A stretch of DNA of 64,000 nucleotides from positions 4,774,001 to 4,838,000 of the forward strand of contig NZ_CP150300.1 in the NCBI RefSeq assembly GCF_037991315.1, given 5' to 3'. Under the pieces are notes generated by a model. That model saw only the letters and a list, made by a program, of their open reading frames with translations, had not been told where the DNA came from and made no database searches. Source of the DNA: Paenibacillus sp. FSL H8-0079. GTDB lineage: Bacteria; Bacillota; Bacilli; Paenibacillales; Paenibacillaceae. Position numbers and translations under genes: made by a program. How positions within the stretch are numbered: position 1 is the first letter of the stretch; the number at the start of each line of letters is the position of its first letter. Positions 36,926 to 45,767 of the stretch are shown piece after piece.

Positions 36926-37923
36926 TTGGTAATCGCCTCTACTACGCCATCAACCAATACTTTGGAGGAGATCGGTCCACCAAATGTCCATGTTGTGCTA
37001 TCCAGTTGATAAGTGCGTTTGTCCTTCACGAAGTTCAGTCCATTCCATACAGAGTTATCTTTCATGGCTGTGCCAAAGACATCATCGTCTGGTTGGGTGA
37101 TGTAAATGAAGTTACTGTCCTTTACAGCAGTCAAAGACTCAATGCCTACTGTGGAGAAGCCATAGTTTTCAACTTTGTCCGGCTTCCAATCGTTAACCAG
37201 TCCGATTTTATCCAATGTACCAATCACAACGGAATTATCGGTAAACATACGCAGGCTAACTGCATTTTGATAAGTGAACGCTTGTGTCAGTGCAAAGTTG
37301 AAGTTTTCTTTACCCGCAGCAGCCAATTTTTCTTTGGCTTCTACATAGTGCTGATCGAGATCACTCAGAACTTCTTTTGCTTTGTCTTCTTTACCCAGAG
37401 CAGTTGCAATGTTATTAAAGATCTCTGTCATTTTGTCATAATCATAGCCGTTACCATCGTACGGATCATATTCAATCGTTGGTGCAATCGCGTTCAGTTG
37501 ATCATAGACCGCCGTATTATTATCTGCATTAGCAATGATGAGATCTGGCTTCAAAGCAGCAATAGCCTCCAGATTCGGTTCACTGCGTGTTCCGATATCC
37601 GTTACACTGTCATCCAGTGCTGCTTCGGATGTTACCCATACTTTATAGTTAGCGTTATCTGCATTACCTACTGGTTGAACACCCAGGGCAACGACATCTT
37701 CCGTATATGTCCATTCAAGTGTAACGACACGCTCTGCTGGCTTGTCCAGCTTAAGCTCTCCACGTTTATGCTTCACGGTAACAGGACCTGCTGTCTCTTC
37801 AGCTGGAGCACTACCCGAATCAGTACCTTGACTTGTATCTGTTGTAGTCGTGGTTTTACCACAACCTGCCAAAACCAGCACAAAGGCCAGCATAATCAAC
37901 AGTCCGTTTAACCCTTTTTTCAT
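36922..37923 (-). CDS. Iron-siderophore binding lipoprotein (FecB/YfmC-like)
   Basis: A 333-residue lipoprotein with lipobox LAGC (Cys21), a Thr/Ser/Glu-rich linker and a FecB-type domain (about 55-330). The block RVVTLEWTYTEDVVALGVQPVG resembles YfmC-type ferric-citrate or hydroxamate receptors. It is coupled to the double permease gene downstream, and a 13/14 Fur box lies 32 nt before the ATG. Alone among the free receptors here, it sits with a transporter gene rather than with an AraC fusion. Confidence 0.92.
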   Translation of the reverse strand: MKKGLNGLLIMLAFVLVLAGCGKTTTTTDTSQGTDSGSAPAEETAGPVTVKHKRGELKLDKPAERVVTLEWTYTEDVVALGVQPVGNADNANYKVWVTSEAALDDSVTDIGTRSEPNLEAIAALKPDLIIANADNNTAVYDQLNAIAPTIEYDPYDGNGYDYDKMTEIFNNIATALGKEDKAKEVLSDLDQHYVEAKEKLAAAGKENFNFALTQAFTYQNAVSLRMFTDNSVVIGTLDKIGLVNDWKPDKVENYGFSTVGIESLTAVKDSNFIYITQPDDDVFGTAMKDNSVWNGLNFVKDKRTYQLDSTTWTFGGPISSKVLVDGVVEAITK

Positions 37924-37955
37924 ATCTTTATCTCCCCTGTTTATATGTATTTATA

Positions 37956-37970
37956 TGATAACAATTATCA
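37956..37970. promoter_or_regulatory. Fur box before the receptor/permease operon
   Basis: TGATAACAATTATCA, followed directly by a further half-site-like TTATCA. Confidence 0.8.
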
Positions 37971-38054
37971 TTATCACTATTGGATTATGCCGTAGGAATG
38001 GATTTTTGTCAATGCAAAGTACCATGTAATTCAGATTCTCCGAATAAAAGGAAC

Positions 38055-38078
38055 AGGGACTGCCACTAGGCAATCCCT
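38055..38078 (-). terminator. Terminator after the cueP-like gene
   Basis: AGGGATTGCC and GGCAGTCCCT arms, followed on the minus strand by a T-rich stretch. Confidence 0.55.
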
Positions 38079-38104
38079 ATCGCACAGGTAGATCAAATGG
38101 ATGT

Positions 38105-38647
38105 TTAACTCAGCTGCATCGTTGTGATACACGTATCATCGTTGTCATATGTAGACAGTTGAGTCTCAGCAATTTTTCCATCATGAAGTATACGAATAAG
38201 ATATGTTCTATCTCGGGGTACCCATAGATCCATAAATCCGTTTGCACCAGACTTCACCATGGTATCCTTCATCAAGGTGTTGCCCTCGGAATCGTGAATG
38301 GTTACATTGAACTCCTCGTTGCTCAGTTCCCCCTGACAGCCGGTCAAGCTATGAATTGCACAGGGATGGGTCTGGTCCACGTAGGGCGCAATGGAAAGGA
38401 AAAATTCATTTTCAGGCAAATCGTATGTAGTGGTCTTTTTATCTTGATCGGTGACAATTAACTGTTTGGCATTAATGGAGGCAGATTCCGGTGTCTCTTT
38501 ACCTGTGCTGATATCTTCCACCAATTTTCTGATGTTGGGCGCACTGGCTGTACCCGCCTCATCCTTGCCCGTATTGCTTGCAAACAGATAGGTTCCGATC
38601 ACAATTACAACTGCAACACTTGCAATGATCCACATTTGTTTTTTCAT
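38105..38647 (-). CDS. CueP-family metal-binding protein
   Basis: A 180-residue exported protein with an N-terminal membrane helix (about 5-22) and no lipobox. It holds the family Cys/His segment HPCAIHSLTGCQGE, the block NGFMDLWVPRDR and a C-terminal Cys (DDTCITTM), matching the CueP family, whose Salmonella member binds periplasmic copper. The ATG at 38647 has GGAG about 13 nt upstream (GGAGATGGACTCCAG); an earlier in-frame start at 38695 lacks one. It is divergent from a TetR gene. Copper binding here is an inference from the family. Confidence 0.8.
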   Translation of the reverse strand: MKKQMWIIASVAVVIVIGTYLFASNTGKDEAGTASAPNIRKLVEDISTGKETPESASINAKQLIVTDQDKKTTTYDLPENEFFLSIAPYVDQTHPCAIHSLTGCQGELSNEEFNVTIHDSEGNTLMKDTMVKSGANGFMDLWVPRDRTYLIRILHDGKIAETQLSTYDNDDTCITTMQLS

Positions 38648-38811
38648 CTGGAGTCCATCTCCTCGTCCGTTTTGGTTTATTATAAGGTAGAACACAGTGA
38701 GACGGACAGATTACGACACCAAAGTCACCATATATTCACATTTTTGTATTGTAGTAAGATTAATCTACTGCCTGTGCACTGTATCATTGATAAGTAAGGG
38801 AGGTTGTGTAT

Positions 38812-39444
38812 ATGTTTAAGTCTCCATCTGTATCTGACACTGATCGAAGAGTACACAAATCCAAACTGGCTCTGAAGACAGCCCTTCTGGAATGGATGTC
38901 CCGTAAACCATTGGCCAGTATAACCATCACCGATATTGTCAAATCCGCCGATTTGAACCGCAGCACATTTTACAAGCATTATGTATACAAAGAAGACCTG
39001 TTTGATGAATTGTTACATGACGTGATTGACGATCTCAAATTAGCCTATCGAGCACCCTATCAGCATTTCCGTGATTTCGATATGAAGGACCTTAACGCCT
39101 CAGCAATTCAAATTTTCGACCATGTACTGGCTCATGCCTCCTTCTATACATTGCTGGTTCATTCTAACGTGCTACTGGATTTCAGGGATACACTCTATAT
39201 AACACTTAAGAACTTGTATCTGGAGGATGTGACCGATCTGTCACCTGATCCACGGTTGGATAAGGAACTTCTCGCCTGTTATCAGGCTAATGCCGTTCTT
39301 GGTTTAATTACGGGTTGGGTGCAAAGCAACTTCAAATACAGTGCCTCCTATATGGCGGAACAACTGTTGGAATTCACACGCATGAACCGATCCCAAGAGA
39401 TTTATCGGTCTAATCTCCATTCTGCAACGAGTCCACCAAGATAA
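38812..39444 (+). CDS. TetR family transcriptional regulator
   Basis: A 210-residue regulator: N-terminal TetR helix-turn-helix (about 12-60: ASITITDIVKSADLNRSTFYKHYVYKEDLF) and an all-helical C-terminal domain of the TetR_C type found in YxaF/DhaS-like proteins. GGGAGG lies 8 nt before the ATG. It is divergent from the CueP-like gene and convergent with an SDR, either of which might be its target. Confidence 0.88.
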   Translation: MFKSPSVSDTDRRVHKSKLALKTALLEWMSRKPLASITITDIVKSADLNRSTFYKHYVYKEDLFDELLHDVIDDLKLAYRAPYQHFRDFDMKDLNASAIQIFDHVLAHASFYTLLVHSNVLLDFRDTLYITLKNLYLEDVTDLSPDPRLDKELLACYQANAVLGLITGWVQSNFKYSASYMAEQLLEFTRMNRSQEIYRSNLHSATSPPR

Positions 39445-39481
39445 AGTTACGCCATAACTCTGTAGTGGAATCTACTCTTAA

Positions 39482-39527
39482 AAAGAGGTACTGTCTCCCC
39501 TGAAGCTTGAGATACAGTACCTCTTTA
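39482..39527. terminator. Bidirectional terminator
   Basis: AAAGAGGTACTGT and ACAGTACCTCTTT form a 13-bp stem between the convergent TetR and SDR genes. Confidence 0.8.
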
Positions 39528-39550
39528 TTATGTCGAAACATTTATTTTAA

Positions 39551-40321
39551 TTAGTTGCTGATCCAGCCACCATCTACAGGCAACTCAACACCTGTAATGA
39601 ATTTGGATTCATCAGATGCCAAAAACAGGTAGGCGTAAGCGATATCCATAGATTCACCAGCATGTGGAGGCAGTGGAGCAAGATTTTTGTAATGCTCCCC
39701 CATCTCCACCTGGGATTTGATGCCTGCTTTCTCCACCATCCCCGTAAACACAGCACCCGGATGTACGGAGTTCACACGAATATTGTCTTTGGCAAACCAC
39801 TGTGCCCCGTGTTTGGTCAATGAACGTACAGATCCCTTGGAAGCACTATAAGCCGCGCCCTGGGCATCCGCGATTCCACCAATGATCGCTGCAATGGAAG
39901 AGGTATTAACGATGGAACCTTGTCCATTCTTCTGCATATAAGGAATGACTGCCTTCATGCCGAGCCATACACCTGTGCCATTAATGGACATAACCTTGTC
40001 CCAATCCTCTAACTCAGCTTCCAAAATACCTTTGGCCATATGAATTCCCGCATTGTTGATCAGAATATCTATTTTACCGTATTTCGATACGGTTTCTTCC
40101 ACAACAGCATTCCATGACTCTGGACTGGACACATCCAGCTTCAACGCAATGGCTTCCCCGCCATCAGCTACGATCAGTTTAACCTGTTCCTCCAAAGCAT
40201 CGATTGCCACATCGGTAGCCACTACCTTGGCTCCTTCTCTTGCAAATAATTGAATACCTGCCAATCCCATTCCACTTGCGGCACCGGTTATAATTGCAAC
40301 TTTTCCAGTTAATCTGCCCAT
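39551..40321 (-). CDS. SDR family oxidoreductase
   Basis: A 256-residue classical short-chain dehydrogenase: cofactor motif TGAASGMG (12-19), NNAG (89-92), Asn114, Ser141/142 and the active pair Tyr158/Lys162 in YSASK. The Asp after the second strand (TDVA, Asp37) suggests NAD(H). The substrate is unknown, perhaps an alcohol or steroid-like ketone. It has the complete catalytic set, unlike the SDR at 28416. Confidence 0.9.
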   Translation of the reverse strand: MGRLTGKVAIITGAASGMGLAGIQLFAREGAKVVATDVAIDALEEQVKLIVADGGEAIALKLDVSSPESWNAVVEETVSKYGKIDILINNAGIHMAKGILEAELEDWDKVMSINGTGVWLGMKAVIPYMQKNGQGSIVNTSSIAAIIGGIADAQGAAYSASKGSVRSLTKHGAQWFAKDNIRVNSVHPGAVFTGMVEKAGIKSQVEMGEHYKNLAPLPPHAGESMDIAYAYLFLASDESKFITGVELPVDGGWISN

Positions 40322-40538
40322 TTCATATCATCCTTTCCTATTAAGATGAATACCTCATTATGACATCCAACCTGCTAACACCTTTAGTATACGGATGAAA
40401 TGAAAGCTCTTTCAATCAGCAAATAGACAGGCTTTTGTGGGATAACCGATAGTGTCTGCCTCCTTTTGTCTGTTATGTCAAAGTTAATCCACAAATCTAA
40501 ACCAATCTGTTGTTTTCACTCTCATACTGTATTCCATC

Positions 40539-42392
40539 TCAACGTGCCATAATCCGCTCTGCCATTTCCTCGGCTTGCAGCACGGCAGACAACGGGTCGG
40601 AGAGAAAATATCTATTCCAATCAAGGTTAATAATCCGGCAATGATCTGTCTCGATGGATTTCTGCCATGGTTTGCCTGAAGCTTGATCAACCCCAGGTCT
40701 TGGACCATTATCCAACACCAACAGGTAGTCCTCCACGTACCCTCCTACCGCACTCCGCGCAATATCTAGGTACTCCAAGCCCGGCTCCAACAGTTCCTGA
40801 CGAACCTTGCCTGCCGGCTTCAAGTTCAGTAAGCCATAGGCTGCCTTCCCCCCACGAGTTCCCGTATTTCCCACAAGAGTAATATGTTCTCCCCAATTCG
40901 GATCAATAACAGTAAATGTCTTCTCTGCGGAGACTTTGCCTGTGATCGTTTGCTGCAAAGTATGTACTCTCCGCATGTATTCCTTAATCCATGTTTCGGC
41001 CTCTGTCCGGCGATTCAGAATACGTCCCATCTCTCGAATCTCCTCCGCGACAGAGCTGTAACCATTCCCTCCATAGACCACCGTAGGTGCAATCCGGGCA
41101 TAGGAAGCGTAGGCGGCAGGATTCCAGGTGATGATCAGATCTGGCTCCAGTTCAAGCACTCTTTCAATGGAGATAAAATTATGATTCCCGATATCCTGTA
41201 CTTGGTCATAGATATAAGGCTCCAGCATTTGGTTGCTTTCAATGAGTGAATGTGGCGCTCCAAGAGGTGTTACCCCCAATGCTAGCACTTCTCCCAAATT
41301 CCAGTCCACAACAACACGGCTAGGCTTGTTCGGTACCGTAATCTCGCCCATGCTTGTGGCAAGCAACCGAGTTCTGGCTCTTGGCAACGCGGCCGCCGAG
41401 GATTTCCACACTTGGACTCCTTTCAAATCTATAGTCTCCTGTTCTGGCTGGGGCTGGTCAGCTTCAACTATGGATACTGTTCTTACGCTCCAGCCGGAAT
41501 AGTGACTTTCCAAAGCGGCGTGTGGTTGGAAAGTTTTCGGGGCTACATCTGGAATACTGCTCTCTCGACGCTTTCTGTAGAACTCCGGAGAAACCCCATA
41601 ATGTTTTTTGAAATAACGACTTAGTGTATAGCCATTCTCATAGCCTACTCTTTCCGCGATTTCCTGTAAGGTCCCTTTCGTACTCACCAGTAGTTTCAGC
41701 GCCTGTTCCATCCGAATCTGTAACAGCACACGACTGGGACTCGTGTTCAATTGAAGCTGAAACAATTGGTTCAGATACCTCGGACTGCAATCCAGCATTT
41801 CAGCAACCTGTTCCATCTTGAGTGATTCCGCGTAGTGACGTTTCAGATAACGGACTGCCTGATCTACCCGATCCAGCTTCGTACGGTTCTTCCTCTTCTC
41901 TTGCATTTGTTTCAGCATCTCGGCGAGCCATTGATAGAACAACGCCTTGGTTTGAATCCGGCCTGCTGACTGTAGTTCATTCCACTGTCTGTATATCAAC
42001 TGCATAATTTCAATTAATGGCAAAGGGTACGTTGGTTCAAAACCAAAACTGACTTGCAGAGACTCCGCCCCAGTATATGTTTGGGATTCTTCAGCATTTG
42101 GCTTCTCTGACTCTGGTGACGAATACGACAACACATGTAATTCCATTCGCTTCTTAGCCAGACAATCCAGACGCATTCCTTTGGAGGCATGCAGAATATA
42201 TGTCCCTTTAATGTGATGCATCGCCTGACCGAGCCAGATCTTCCCCTTGCCATTCGTAATTAATAAAAAAGCATTCGAGGGAAGCGTCCACGTATTAGGA
42301 TCTTCACTGATGTTAATGGTAATGATTCGAATATCCAGTAATCGGATCGTTATATGCTCCCATAATGCGCCGTATTCTTCTATGTTCATCAT
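40539..42392 (-). CDS. Btr-like AraC regulator with C-terminal siderophore-binding domain
   Basis: A 617-residue fusion: cupin-like domain (about 20-105), AraC DNA-binding domain (about 185-285: MEQVAEMLDCSPRYLNQLFQ; LQEIAERVGYENGYTLSRYFK), a polar linker (about 290-340) with no hydrophobic stretch, and a FecB-like domain (about 345-615). The absence of a signal peptide makes it cytosolic. Its binding domain matches the divergent lipoprotein at 42590: ITVPNKPSRVVVDWNLGEVLALGVTPLG versus VTVPLNPERVVVDWNIGHVLAVGVTPVG when compared in blocks, and NTGTRGGKAAYGLL versus NSANRGGRAAYELL. Start is ATG 42392 or 42389 behind AAAGG. A Fur-like box is at 42449-42463. Confidence 0.9.
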   Translation of the reverse strand: MMNIEEYGALWEHITIRLLDIRIITINISEDPNTWTLPSNAFLLITNGKGKIWLGQAMHHIKGTYILHASKGMRLDCLAKKRMELHVLSYSSPESEKPNAEESQTYTGAESLQVSFGFEPTYPLPLIEIMQLIYRQWNELQSAGRIQTKALFYQWLAEMLKQMQEKRKNRTKLDRVDQAVRYLKRHYAESLKMEQVAEMLDCSPRYLNQLFQLQLNTSPSRVLLQIRMEQALKLLVSTKGTLQEIAERVGYENGYTLSRYFKKHYGVSPEFYRKRRESSIPDVAPKTFQPHAALESHYSGWSVRTVSIVEADQPQPEQETIDLKGVQVWKSSAAALPRARTRLLATSMGEITVPNKPSRVVVDWNLGEVLALGVTPLGAPHSLIESNQMLEPYIYDQVQDIGNHNFISIERVLELEPDLIITWNPAAYASYARIAPTVVYGGNGYSSVAEEIREMGRILNRRTEAETWIKEYMRRVHTLQQTITGKVSAEKTFTVIDPNWGEHITLVGNTGTRGGKAAYGLLNLKPAGKVRQELLEPGLEYLDIARSAVGGYVEDYLLVLDNGPRPGVDQASGKPWQKSIETDHCRIINLDWNRYFLSDPLSAVLQAEEMAERIMAR

Positions 42393-42448
42393 CAAGGACC
42401 TTTCTTTATTTCCTCGTTACCACACCCAAAGCTTTGCCTCATCATATA

Positions 42449-42463
42449 TGATAACCATTCTCA
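42449..42463. promoter_or_regulatory. Fur-box-like operator before the 40539 regulator
   Basis: TGATAACCATTCTCA matches 12 of 14 specified positions, in the divergent region shared with the lipoprotein gene. Confidence 0.65.
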
Positions 42464-42555
42464 GTTCAACCTGTCGATCTGTTCTGAAATGGTTATGCTG
42501 CCGCTTCCGAATCGGTTATTGTGCAATTGCAAGTTTCCCTCTAGAGTTATATAAA

Positions 42556-42570
42556 TGAAAATCATTATCA
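42556..42570. promoter_or_regulatory. Fur box before the 42590 lipoprotein
   Basis: TGAAAATCATTATCA matches 13 of 14 specified positions, 19 nt before the ATG. With the box at 42449 the divergent region has two operators. Confidence 0.75.
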
Positions 42571-42589
42571 ATTAGAAAGAGGGTTCGTC

Positions 42590-43564
42590 ATGTTGTTCAA
42601 GAAAGCTTGGTATCGAATGGCCCTGCCGGTTTTGCTGATCATGGCTGTATTCATTAGTGGTTGTACCCAAAAAGAGACGGTGGAATCCGTCACGACAGAA
42701 ACAGAAAACGCCGCACCACAGACAAGAACACTCTCAACGATGATGGGAGACGTCACCGTACCCCTTAACCCGGAGCGGGTTGTCGTTGACTGGAATATAG
42801 GACATGTTCTGGCTGTCGGCGTAACACCCGTTGGTGTGCCGGGTAGCCTGCTGGATTACGGAATGTTCCTGCGTGACAAACTTACAGATAGCGCAGATTT
42901 GGGTAACCACAGTGAGGTTTCGCTTGAGAAAATGGTAGAGCTGGAACCGGACCTGATTATCACATGGGACCAAGAGAAATTTCAGACCTATTCCAAAATC
43001 GCTCCGACTGTCGTATTCGTACCAGATCAGTATGATTCCATGGAAGCCGAAGTAACAGCCATGGGCGAGATTCTGAATCGTCCGACAGAGGCCATAGCGT
43101 GGAACGAATCATTTAAACAACGGATCGCAGCTGCTCAGGCCAAAATCAAAGATGTGATTCCGGACGGCGCCACCTTTACCGTTGCCGATTTTAACTTTTT
43201 GAAGAATCCCGCCATTATCGGCAACAGCGCCAATCGTGGCGGGAGAGCAGCCTATGAATTGCTAGGACTGACTCCAGCACCCAAGGTGAAGTCGGATCTT
43301 CTGGACCAAGATAAAGAAAACCTGGAAGCTAGCGCGGAGGTATTCGGAGAGTACGTGGGTGATTACCTGCTGATGATGGTTACAGAAGGCACGAAGGATC
43401 ACTCCCTGTTGCCGAACGTCTGGGACAATCTGCCTGCGGTGCAGAACAACCATATCTTCAAACTGGATATCCATAAATATTTCACCGCTGATCCCTACAC
43501 CTCCATTCTACAAGCCGAAGAGATCGCAGATCGACTCGCAAGTGGACAGACTGAGCTGAATTAG
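42590..43564 (+). CDS. Siderophore-binding ABC transporter lipoprotein
   Basis: A 324-residue lipoprotein with lipobox ISGC (Cys about 25), a short acidic linker and a FecB-like domain (about 45-320). AGAGGG lies 6 nt before the ATG. It is divergent from the AraC fusion at 40539, whose C-terminal domain is its closest relative in the window, so the two should recognise the same ferric siderophore. No permease or ATPase adjoins. Confidence 0.92.
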   Translation: MLFKKAWYRMALPVLLIMAVFISGCTQKETVESVTTETENAAPQTRTLSTMMGDVTVPLNPERVVVDWNIGHVLAVGVTPVGVPGSLLDYGMFLRDKLTDSADLGNHSEVSLEKMVELEPDLIITWDQEKFQTYSKIAPTVVFVPDQYDSMEAEVTAMGEILNRPTEAIAWNESFKQRIAAAQAKIKDVIPDGATFTVADFNFLKNPAIIGNSANRGGRAAYELLGLTPAPKVKSDLLDQDKENLEASAEVFGEYVGDYLLMMVTEGTKDHSLLPNVWDNLPAVQNNHIFKLDIHKYFTADPYTSILQAEEIADRLASGQTELN

Positions 43565-43650
43565 CGCGAGTTTTCAAATCTAGTGAGACCCGAAACCGAA
43601 CCTACAGTCTGGGATTCAAGATTTTTATCCAGCTCAAAAAAGATTACACA

Positions 43651-43690
43651 AACAGCGCCCACCAGAACGATTCAGGTGGCGCTGTTTTAT
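43651..43690 (+). terminator. Terminator after the 42590 lipoprotein
   Basis: AACAGCGCCCACC and GGTGGCGCTGTTTT arms with a short loop. Confidence 0.8.
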
Positions 43691-43728
43691 TTGGTTTGAA
43701 TATGTCGCTGTTACCGAAACATTATATC

Positions 43729-43922
43729 TATATAAGTTGAACTAATCATTTACACGATAACGGAGAGGACAGAAAAAACCTGAAAAAGCGAAGCGTTCGC
43801 CTTTATCCCCGGATTTTCCCCTTCGGAAAAGGGGATCAAAAAAATTCTGGGGATAACAGCGATTGGAAGGTTATTCTGTCATCGTAGTGTCAGTGTAAAT
43901 AATCTTTAGTTCAACTTATATA
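43729..43922. mobile_element. MITE-like palindromic element, 194 bp
   Basis: The terminal inverted repeats begin with TATATAAGTTGAACT (43729) and end with AGTTCAACTTATATA (43922) and continue imperfectly for about 27-30 bp on each side (TCATTTACAC / GTGTAAATAATC). The inside has no coding capacity and contains two smaller hairpins (GCGAAGCGTTCGC and CCCC..GGGG around CTTCGG). Both ends begin with TATA and lie in TA-rich flanks, consistent with a TA target duplication. No transposase is present. It abuts the stop codon of the 43924 gene. Confidence 0.65.
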
Positions 43923-43923
43923 G

Positions 43924-44157
43924 TTACACAAATAAGTGTTCATACTTTCGAATCTGAGATCTTAAAATTTGAGCAACTCTCCCAAGATCTTGATCATGTT
44001 GTTCAATGAATTGAATAACTGAAGATCGATCGAATCGAAGATTTGTTTCCAGCGCACGTGCTTGTTTTGAAAAATCACTGCTAAATGGCTTCGCCTTAAT
44101 CTTACGCAATGCAATACTTGTTGGCATGCTTAGCGGATAGTCTGTTGTATCTGACAA
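43924..44157 (-). CDS. Small hypothetical protein
   Basis: A possible 77-residue basic protein whose TTG start lies 5 nt after the stop of the 44163 gene, without its own clear binding site; an ATG at 44127 is an alternative. The C-terminal half is predicted helical (RSSVIQFIEQHDQDLGRVAQILR). Translational coupling to the upstream gene would explain the poor start. It ends one base before a MITE-like element. I do not recognise it. Confidence 0.45.
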   Translation of the reverse strand: MSDTTDYPLSMPTSIALRKIKAKPFSSDFSKQARALETNLRFDRSSVIQFIEQHDQDLGRVAQILRSQIRKYEHLFV

Positions 44158-44162
44158 AAGTC

Positions 44163-44561
44163 TTACGAGAATCCTTGCTCACCTGCAAAACGGGGATGGA
44201 CATCAGCACAAGACAACTCCTCATTAGAAAATCGAATCCAGACATAATCATCATATAACACACCATGGGTTTGTTTTACGATCTCCGAAGCTACATAATC
44301 ATTCAGACCCAATGATTGCAAAATTTTATCGGCATGGTGTCTGGTGCGAGGGAAGCATCTGGATTCGAAGTAATCCAATACATCTCCTACGGTTACCTTG
44401 GACTTGCTTGGAAAAGGGAGAAAAACAGGAGATACACTTTTATCTTGCCATACATCAACCGTTTGATTGCTATAATCCAACTTCACTTTGGCAATCACCT
44501 GGTCATGCTCCAAGACCTCAAATTCAAGAGGAGAAGATATAAATTTGTTTATTTTTTTCAT
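44163..44561 (-). CDS. Small hypothetical protein, possible HipA-related domain
   Basis: A 132-residue protein with an excellent binding site (GGGAGG, 6 nt before the ATG). The C-terminal part LGLNDYVASEIVKQTHGVLYDDYVWIRF resembles the short THG..L.D.YW signature that I associate with HipA-like or phage-linked proteins of Firmicutes. No kinase-type HipA domain follows. It may be a leftover of a larger mobile or toxin-antitoxin locus. Function is unknown. Confidence 0.6.
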   Translation of the reverse strand: MKKINKFISSPLEFEVLEHDQVIAKVKLDYSNQTVDVWQDKSVSPVFLPFPSKSKVTVGDVLDYFESRCFPRTRHHADKILQSLGLNDYVASEIVKQTHGVLYDDYVWIRFSNEELSCADVHPRFAGEQGFS

Positions 44562-44654
44562 CTGCTACCTCCCATAGTGATCTTTCATATTTCTTTGTTA
44601 TGATTATATCATTTCTTCAACTTGTATTTCATTTCCTTACTGCACCATTCTATT

Positions 44655-44704
44655 AAAAAAAGCCCGACGCAAGTTCGAGGAAATCTCGACGTTGTTCGGG
44701 CTTC
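44655..44704 (-). terminator. Terminator after the reductase gene
   Basis: Arms AGCCCGA and TCGGGCT with an inner CGAG/CTCG stem, followed on the minus strand by TTTTTTT. Confidence 0.75.
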
Positions 44705-44735
44705 TTTAGATTGCCTTCCATCCGTACAAACCTAT

Positions 44736-45767
44736 CTACGTATTGGAGAGCGCTTTGTTTTTCTCATAGAACCGGGCATTGTGAGAAGATACACCCGCCA
44801 TATCGGAAGCAGAAGGTTCCAGATATGTCTTGGCACTGTTGACTGCGAGCACCGCATCGTTAAAAGCACCTGCGATCAGCCTGACTTTGCTTCCATAAGT
44901 GATGAAATCACCTGCTCCGAATATGCCTGGAATGTTGGTACGCATGCGCTGATCAACGGATACGCCGTAATCTTCCCGCGCCAGTCCCCATTGCACGAGG
45001 TTACCAAAATCACGATCATACCCATGGCTTACGACGACTTCATCCACCTCAACTTGTGTGATTTCACCGGTTTCTACATGGGCCAACTCGACACGATCTA
45101 TTTGGTCACCTGTACCGTATAAGCGTGAGATACTATATGGCGTCATGACGTTCGCTTGAGCTTTCATCTGGGCAACAGGCGACTCATGTCCGGTAAATTC
45201 ATGACGCCTGTGGGCTACCGTAACTTCACTTGCTATTTTGCCCATTTCATTCGCCCAGTCGACTGCGGAGTCACCACCACCCGAGATCAGAACACGCTTC
45301 CCGGCAAATCGGGATAGATCAGTTACGGTATAGTGCAGATTCGTCAGCTCATACCGATTGGCACCCTCGACATCCAACTTTTGCACCTGAGTCATGCCTC
45401 TGCCCGCACATAACAGGATGGTACGTGTGTAATGACGCTCGCCTGTTTTGGAAATCAGTACAAATACACCATCCTCACGTCGTTCAAGCTCGGCAATTTC
45501 CTGCCCAAACACAATCGTTGGATCGAACGTTCTCGCCTGTCTCTCCAGTGATTCAATCAGTTTCTCACAGCGAATCGGATCAATCCCACCTACATCCCAG
45601 ATCAGCTTCTCCGGGTATGTCCGCATGAATCCACCCAGTTCCTGTTTGGCTTCAATGATCTTGGTGCGCATCGCTCTCATACCACTATAAAATGAGGCAT
45701 ACATGCCAGCAGGCCCACCACCAACGATGGTAATATCGTAGATATCCAATTGTGTCTCCATCGTCAT
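44736..45767 (-). CDS. Ferredoxin/flavodoxin-NADP reductase (YumC type)
   Basis: A 343-residue FAD enzyme of the thioredoxin-reductase-like FNR family. The FAD motif is VGGGPAGMYASF (about 15-26), the NADP motif SGGGDSAVDWA (about 160-170) and the second FAD block GAGDFITYG (about 285-293). There is no CxxC pair, which excludes thioredoxin reductase. It starts immediately after the stop of the siderophore-binding lipoprotein gene (TAAATG), so the two are translationally coupled. That suggests a role in reducing imported ferric siderophore, by passing NADPH electrons directly or through ferredoxin; this is an inference. Confidence 0.9.
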   Translation of the reverse strand: MTMETQLDIYDITIVGGGPAGMYASFYSGMRAMRTKIIEAKQELGGFMRTYPEKLIWDVGGIDPIRCEKLIESLERQARTFDPTIVFGQEIAELERREDGVFVLISKTGERHYTRTILLCAGRGMTQVQKLDVEGANRYELTNLHYTVTDLSRFAGKRVLISGGGDSAVDWANEMGKIASEVTVAHRRHEFTGHESPVAQMKAQANVMTPYSISRLYGTGDQIDRVELAHVETGEITQVEVDEVVVSHGYDRDFGNLVQWGLAREDYGVSVDQRMRTNIPGIFGAGDFITYGSKVRLIAGAFNDAVLAVNSAKTYLEPSASDMAGVSSHNARFYEKNKALSNT

